Source of the DNA: a bacterium
Lineage (GTDB): Bacteria > Actinomycetota > Acidimicrobiia > Acidimicrobiales > CATQHL01
Assembly: GCA_026713745.1 (NCBI GenBank)
Contig: JAPONU010000055.1
Coordinates: forward strand, 1 to 5,315
Direction: 5' to 3'
Length of the DNA: 5,315 nucleotides
Below the pieces are notes generated by a model, which had not been told where the DNA came from, made no database searches, and saw nothing but the letters and a program-made list of their open reading frames with translations. Position numbers and translations under genes: made by a program. This document shows positions 4,722-5,315 of the stretch, piece by piece. Each line of letters begins with the position of its first letter. Position 1 is the stretch's first letter.

Positions 4722-5315
4722 ATGACGCTGCGCGTGGGAATCAACGGCTTCGGACGCATCGGGCGCAACTTCTACCGGGCGGCGCGCTCCCGGGACGCCT
4801 CCTTCGAGATCGTGGCGGTCAACGACCTGGGCTCGGTGGCGACGATGGCCCACCTGCTGAAGCGGGACTCGGTGCTCGGTCCGGCTCCCTGGGACGTGGC
4901 CGTCGCCGACGGCGGCATCTCCATCGACGGCGAGGTGCTGCCGGTGCTGGCCCAGCGCGACCCCGCCACCCTGCCGTGGGGCGACCTGGGGGTTCAGGTC
5001 GTCGTGGAGTCCACCGGTTTCTTCGCCAGCCGCGACAAGGCGGCGGCTCACCTCGACGCCGGTGCCGAGCGAGTCGTGATCTCGGCGCCCGCCGGCGGTG
5101 TCGACGCCACGTTCGTGGTGGGTGTGAACGATGACACCTTCGACCCGGACGGCCACCGGGTGGTCTCCAACGCTTCCTGCACCACCAACTGCTTCGTGCC
5201 GATGGTGAAGGTGCTGGACGACGCCTTCGGGGTCACCGGCGGGTTCATGAGCACGGTGCACGCCTACACCGGCGACCAGATGCTCGTGGACGGCCCGCAC
5301 GGCGACCTGCGCCGA
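4722..5315 (+). CDS. gap: Type I glyceraldehyde-3-phosphate dehydrogenase, N-terminal 198 residues (runs off the window)
   Basis: The frame is open from the ATG at 4722 to the last base. It encodes cytosolic GAPDH, which oxidises and phosphorylates glyceraldehyde 3-phosphate to 1,3-bisphosphoglycerate in glycolysis. The Rossmann NAD-binding motif is G-I-N-G-F-G-R-I-G-R (6-15). N34-D35 at the end of the second strand favours NAD over NADP. E-S-T-G-F-F (96-101) and S-A-P-A (121-124) are typical. The catalytic motif S-N-A-S-C-T-T-N-C places the nucleophile at C153, and H180 in T-V-H-A-Y-T is the general base. About 135-140 residues are missing at the C-terminus compared with the usual 335 or so. 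It follows rapZ by 49 nt on the same strand and could be cotranscribed, though its own promoter is not excluded. In many actinobacteria gap is followed by pgk and tpiA, which would lie outside the window. Confidence 0.97.
   Translation, partial: MTLRVGINGFGRIGRNFYRAARSRDASFEIVAVNDLGSVATMAHLLKRDSVLGPAPWDVAVADGGISIDGEVLPVLAQRDPATLPWGDLGVQVVVESTGFFASRDKAAAHLDAGAERVVISAPAGGVDATFVVGVNDDTFDPDGHRVVSNASCTTNCFVPMVKVLDDAFGVTGGFMSTVHAYTGDQMLVDGPHGDLRR

Noticed and set aside
3584..4768. 394-codon open frame on the minus strand
   Set aside because: It runs antisense through the whole of rapZ, whose plus-strand product matches its family along the full length. The translation shows no domain.
4332..5300. 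322-codon open frame on the minus strand
   Set aside because: It is antisense to the end of rapZ and to gap. The translation is His/Arg/Gly-rich and low in complexity, a mirror of GC-rich codons.
1..5315. tRNA, rRNA, CRISPR array or insertion sequence
   Set aside because: No tRNA-like cloverleaf pattern, no regularly spaced repeats, no transposase and no paired terminal inverted repeats were seen on either strand by eye.

Overview
The window is high-GC bacterial DNA, and its gene content and start signals fit an actinobacterium. The gap gene and the P-loop protein RapZ at the right look actinobacterial. An acidimicrobial lineage is possible, but that is an impression from the protein sequences, not a search result. 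GTG and TTG starts are frequent, and two genes show -10-like hexamers placed exactly 7 nt before a GTG, as in leaderless actinobacterial transcripts.

Left block (1-2300, minus strand, read right to left): an oxygenase gene cluster. It begins with a damaged Rieske [2Fe-2S] ferredoxin gene, truncated at its 5' end and carrying a one-base frameshift in a run of five C. Next comes an integral-membrane di-iron hydroxylase of the sterol desaturase/fatty acid hydroxylase superfamily, then a phytanoyl-CoA dioxygenase (PhyH) family Fe(II)/2-oxoglutarate enzyme. The first codons of a possible further gene reach the left edge. Spacings of 4-nt overlaps to about 26 nt suggest one transcript. A Rieske ferredoxin could pass electrons to the di-iron hydroxylase, and the two oxygenases could act on one lipid-like substrate, which the sequence does not identify.

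Middle block (2298-3573, minus strand): a two-gene toxin-antitoxin-like pair. The upstream gene encodes a winged-helix protein with a C-terminal domain resembling DUF6922. The downstream gene, overlapping it by 17 nt, encodes an AbiEii-family nucleotidyltransferase. The pair abuts the truncated end of the Rieske remnant, which suggests an insertion or rearrangement.

Divergent spacer (3574-3820): contains back-to-back candidate promoters for the toxin-antitoxin pair and rapZ, and a 20-nt REP/dRS3-like palindrome.

Right block (3821-5315, plus strand): rapZ, then gap with a strong Shine-Dalgarno site; gap runs off the window. These are core housekeeping genes. In many actinobacteria rapZ is followed by yvcK and whiA, and neither lies between rapZ and gap here. 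The left and middle blocks look accessory and the right block is conserved chromosome; the boundary falls in the divergent spacer.
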